Source of the DNA: Microbacterium oleivorans
GTDB lineage: Bacteria > Actinomycetota > Actinomycetes > Actinomycetales > Microbacteriaceae
Direction: 5' to 3'
Assembly: GCF_013389665.1 (NCBI RefSeq)
Contig: NZ_CP058316.1
Location: 1,736,001 to 1,800,000 of the forward strand
Length of the DNA: 64,000 bases
Shown here: in pieces, positions 62,467-64,000 of the stretch
Layout of the letters: each line of letters begins with the position of its first letter
Position numbering within the stretch: the first letter of the stretch is position 1
The notes under the pieces: model-generated
What the model was told of the DNA's origin: nothing
What the model saw: only the letters and a program-made list of their open reading frames with translations
The model's database searches: none
Translations under genes and position numbers: made by a program

Positions 62467-62484
62467 CCCGAGAGGAGAACAGGG

Positions 62485-63072
62485 ATGACAGACACCGACT
62501 GGTCGTCCGGCTCATGGACGAACGAGCCCGAGCGGGTCGAACGGGACGGCGACGTCCTGCTCGTGACGGCGCGGGAGGGCAGCGACGCCTGGCGGGTGAC
62601 CTCGTACGGCTTCGTCCACGACGACGAGCACGCGCTGCTGGCGCCGATGGCGCCGGGCACCGCTGTCGAGGTCGCGTTCGTGCTCGACTTCTCGGCTCAG
62701 TTCGACCAGGCCGGGGTGTTCCTCCGCGTCGACGCCGAGACCTGGATGAAGGCCGGGATCGAGCACAGCGACGGCGCCGACAGCCTGGGCGCGGTCGTCA
62801 CCCGCGGGATGTCGGACTGGTCGCTCTCGCCCGTCTCGGATTGGACCGGGCGCACGGTCACGGTGCGCGCGAGCCGGTCGGGCGACGCCGTGACGATCCG
62901 CGCGCGTGTCGACGACGGCGACTGGCGCCTGGTGCGCGTCGCCCCGCTCGACCCCGCGGCGACGGTCACCGCGGGACCCTTCTGCTGCGCGCCCACCCGC
63001 GCGGGACTCACGGTTCGCTTCGTGTCGTGGCGGAGTGTTCCCGCCGACGCGTCGCTGCATCCCGAGCACTGA
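62485..63072 (+). CDS. DUF1349 (concanavalin-like) domain protein
   Basis: 195 residues, single beta-sandwich domain: SDAWRVTSYGFVHDDEHALLAP, VAFVLDFSAQFDQAGVFLRVDAETWMKAGIEHSDG, LGAVVTRGMSDWSLSP and AGPFCCAPTRAGLTVRFVSW are typical of DUF1349. Cytoplasmic, possibly carbohydrate-related. GAGAGGAG upstream of the ATG. Its last 65 nt overlap the 3' end of the convergent membrane-protein gene. Confidence 0.85.
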   Translation: MTDTDWSSGSWTNEPERVERDGDVLLVTAREGSDAWRVTSYGFVHDDEHALLAPMAPGTAVEVAFVLDFSAQFDQAGVFLRVDAETWMKAGIEHSDGADSLGAVVTRGMSDWSLSPVSDWTGRTVTVRASRSGDAVTIRARVDDGDWRLVRVAPLDPAATVTAGPFCCAPTRAGLTVRFVSWRSVPADASLHPEH

Positions 63073-63655
63073 CCCGCCGCATCCACCGGTCGATCCCCGC
63101 CGCGGCCCACACCGCCGCGAGCCCCCCGGCGACGACGATCCCCTGCATCGCCAGTGCGTACCCGCCGGAGGTGACGTTGGCATCGATCAGACGAGGGCCG
63201 ACGACCGGGGGCACTAGGGCGACGACCACGACGAGCCACGACAGCGGATGCCGACCCCGGGCGATCACCCAGCCCCCGACCCCGGCGAGGAGGGCCACGA
63301 ACCCCTGGTCGAGCACGACGGACCACAGCGCGTCGAACTGCGCCAGCTGTCCGCCGCCCCGCAGCAGCCCGAACGTCGCCCAGAGGAAAAGCGTCACGCA
63401 CACGAGCGTGACCCCCGCGACCCGCCGCATGCCGGAGGTCGGCAGCAACGCGCAGGCCGCGACCAGCGTCGCCACGACCAGCAGGAACTGCGCCGCGTCG
63501 ACGAAGGGCGCGTCGTTGGTGATGCTGCCGGCGTAGCTCTCCGACTGCACGATCGCCGACACATCGGTCGCGACGGCCAGGTAGGTACCGAACAGCGCGG
63601 CGACGACGGCCGCCCCGTAGCGCGCTCCGCGATCGGATGCCGGGCCGTGGTCCAT
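63008..63655 (-). CDS. Membrane protein of unknown function
   Basis: 215 residues with six hydrophobic segments (starting AVVAALFGTYLAVATDVSAI), an Arg-rich tail and no recognised family. Its 3' end overlaps the convergent DUF1349 gene by 65 nt. Start ATG lies 6 nt behind TAATCT. Confidence 0.7.
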   Translation of the reverse strand: MDHGPASDRGARYGAAVVAALFGTYLAVATDVSAIVQSESYAGSITNDAPFVDAAQFLLVVATLVAACALLPTSGMRRVAGVTLVCVTLFLWATFGLLRGGGQLAQFDALWSVVLDQGFVALLAGVGGWVIARGRHPLSWLVVVVALVPPVVGPRLIDANVTSGGYALAMQGIVVAGGLAAVWAAAGIDRWMRRVSARDAATRRREHSATTRSEP

Positions 63656-63661
63656 GCTGCG

Positions 63662-63667
63662 AGATTA
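63662..63667 (-). promoter_or_regulatory. -10 element, leaderless promoter
   Basis: Minus strand TAATCT, 6 nt, ATG at 63655. Back to back with a plus-strand TACAAT at 63685-63690 that probably serves the gene at 63727. Confidence 0.42.
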
Positions 63668-63726
63668 GTGGGTGAGGACGGGCCTACAATCGCGAGCAAC
63701 GCTGATCGAGCGAAAGGCGGCGCAGC

Positions 63727-64000
63727 ATGGCCGGGTCGGGTCGCAACGACGCCGCGGGCGATGAGACGGATGCCGCGTGGGCGAGCCGCAAGCCCTCACG
63801 ACGTGACTTCCTGCGTCGCGCCGGCCTCGGCGCCGCGGGCATCGCGGTCGGCGGATCTGCCGGCGCCGCCCTCACCGCGGCGGTCACGGCCCATCCCCCG
63901 GAGTTCGCCCCGCTCGCCGCACGCCATCTGCCGGGCTTCGATCACGTCGTGGTGCTGATGTTCGAGAACCGCAGCTTCGACAATCTGCTCGGTCACCTGT
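63727..64000 (+). CDS. Tat-exported phosphoesterase (phospholipase C / acid phosphatase family), partial
   Basis: First 91 codons of a gene running off the right edge. A twin-arginine signal (SRRDFLRRAGLGAAGIAVGG, about residues 23-42) precedes HLPGFDHVVVLMFENRSFDN, the start of the phosphoesterase domain (Pfam PF04185) with metal-binding Glu/Asn in ENRSFD. Substrate (phospholipid, acid phosphatase) cannot be decided from this part. Confidence 0.85.
   Translation, partial: MAGSGRNDAAGDETDAAWASRKPSRRDFLRRAGLGAAGIAVGGSAGAALTAAVTAHPPEFAPLAARHLPGFDHVVVLMFENRSFDNLLGHL

Overview
The window is very GC-rich, densely coded DNA with GTG starts, ATGA/GTGA gene overlaps, cupin-XRE and LacI regulators, Kdp and SufSU systems, and many start codons placed about 6-8 nt behind a TAnnnT -10 element (apparent leaderless transcripts). 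Together this points to an actinobacterium, most likely Microbacteriaceae (Microbacterium-like). The species is inferred from style and gene content, not from a marker gene.

Positions 1-19.7 kb are a purine/ureide catabolic locus. It opens with the 3' end of a xanthine-dehydrogenase-type molybdenum subunit and a NitT/TauT-type ABC importer. A minus-strand block follows: an amidohydrolase, allantoate amidohydrolase, PucG-type transaminase, an AtzH-amidase fusion, allantoinase, an allantoin/hydantoin racemase and an NCS1 permease. Two divergent XRE-cupin regulators, OHCU decarboxylase, 5-hydroxyisourate hydrolase, a second NitT/TauT importer and an HpxO-type FAD urate hydroxylase complete it. 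The enzymes connect urate to ureidoglycine and beyond, with HpxO in place of cofactor-free urate oxidase. The promoters carry two kinds of site: GlnR-type boxes (gTnAC-n6-GaAAC) and an 18-bp dyad (core AAG-N6-nTTnA) that looks locus-specific.

Positions 19.7-32.7 kb are ordinary chromosome: apt, a LacI-controlled alpha-glucosidase, an M20 amidohydrolase with two paralogous membrane-anchored proteins, a KimA-like potassium importer, a coiled-coil protein, sufS-sufU, and an ArsR/SRPBCC pair.

Positions 32.7-41.4 kb are an accessory island. A minus-strand copper/haem-type operon (membrane protein, CopC, PCu(A)C, DyP peroxidase, PepSY protein) lies between two different recombinase fragments. To its right is an IS30-family unit with 27/30-matching terminal repeats that encloses a passenger alpha/beta-hydrolase-like gene. 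A gene broken by frameshifts follows.

Positions 41.4-51 kb hold a PAP2 phosphatase, a DksA/TraR-type zinc-finger protein, a small acidic protein and a complete kdp locus (small ORF, kdpF, A, B, C, D, E). CCGTGAGG direct repeats upstream may be the KdpE site.

Positions 51-58.6 kb form a surface-polysaccharide locus: GtrA, a processive GT2 synthase, a GT39 transferase, a DUF4397 surface protein, a lipoprotein fusing a GH8 glycanase to a class F sortase, and a polyprenol-phosphate mannose synthase. Positions 58.7-64 kb hold a carbohydrate ABC importer whose first permease has no normal start codon in the right place, small accessory proteins, and the start of a Tat-exported phosphoesterase.
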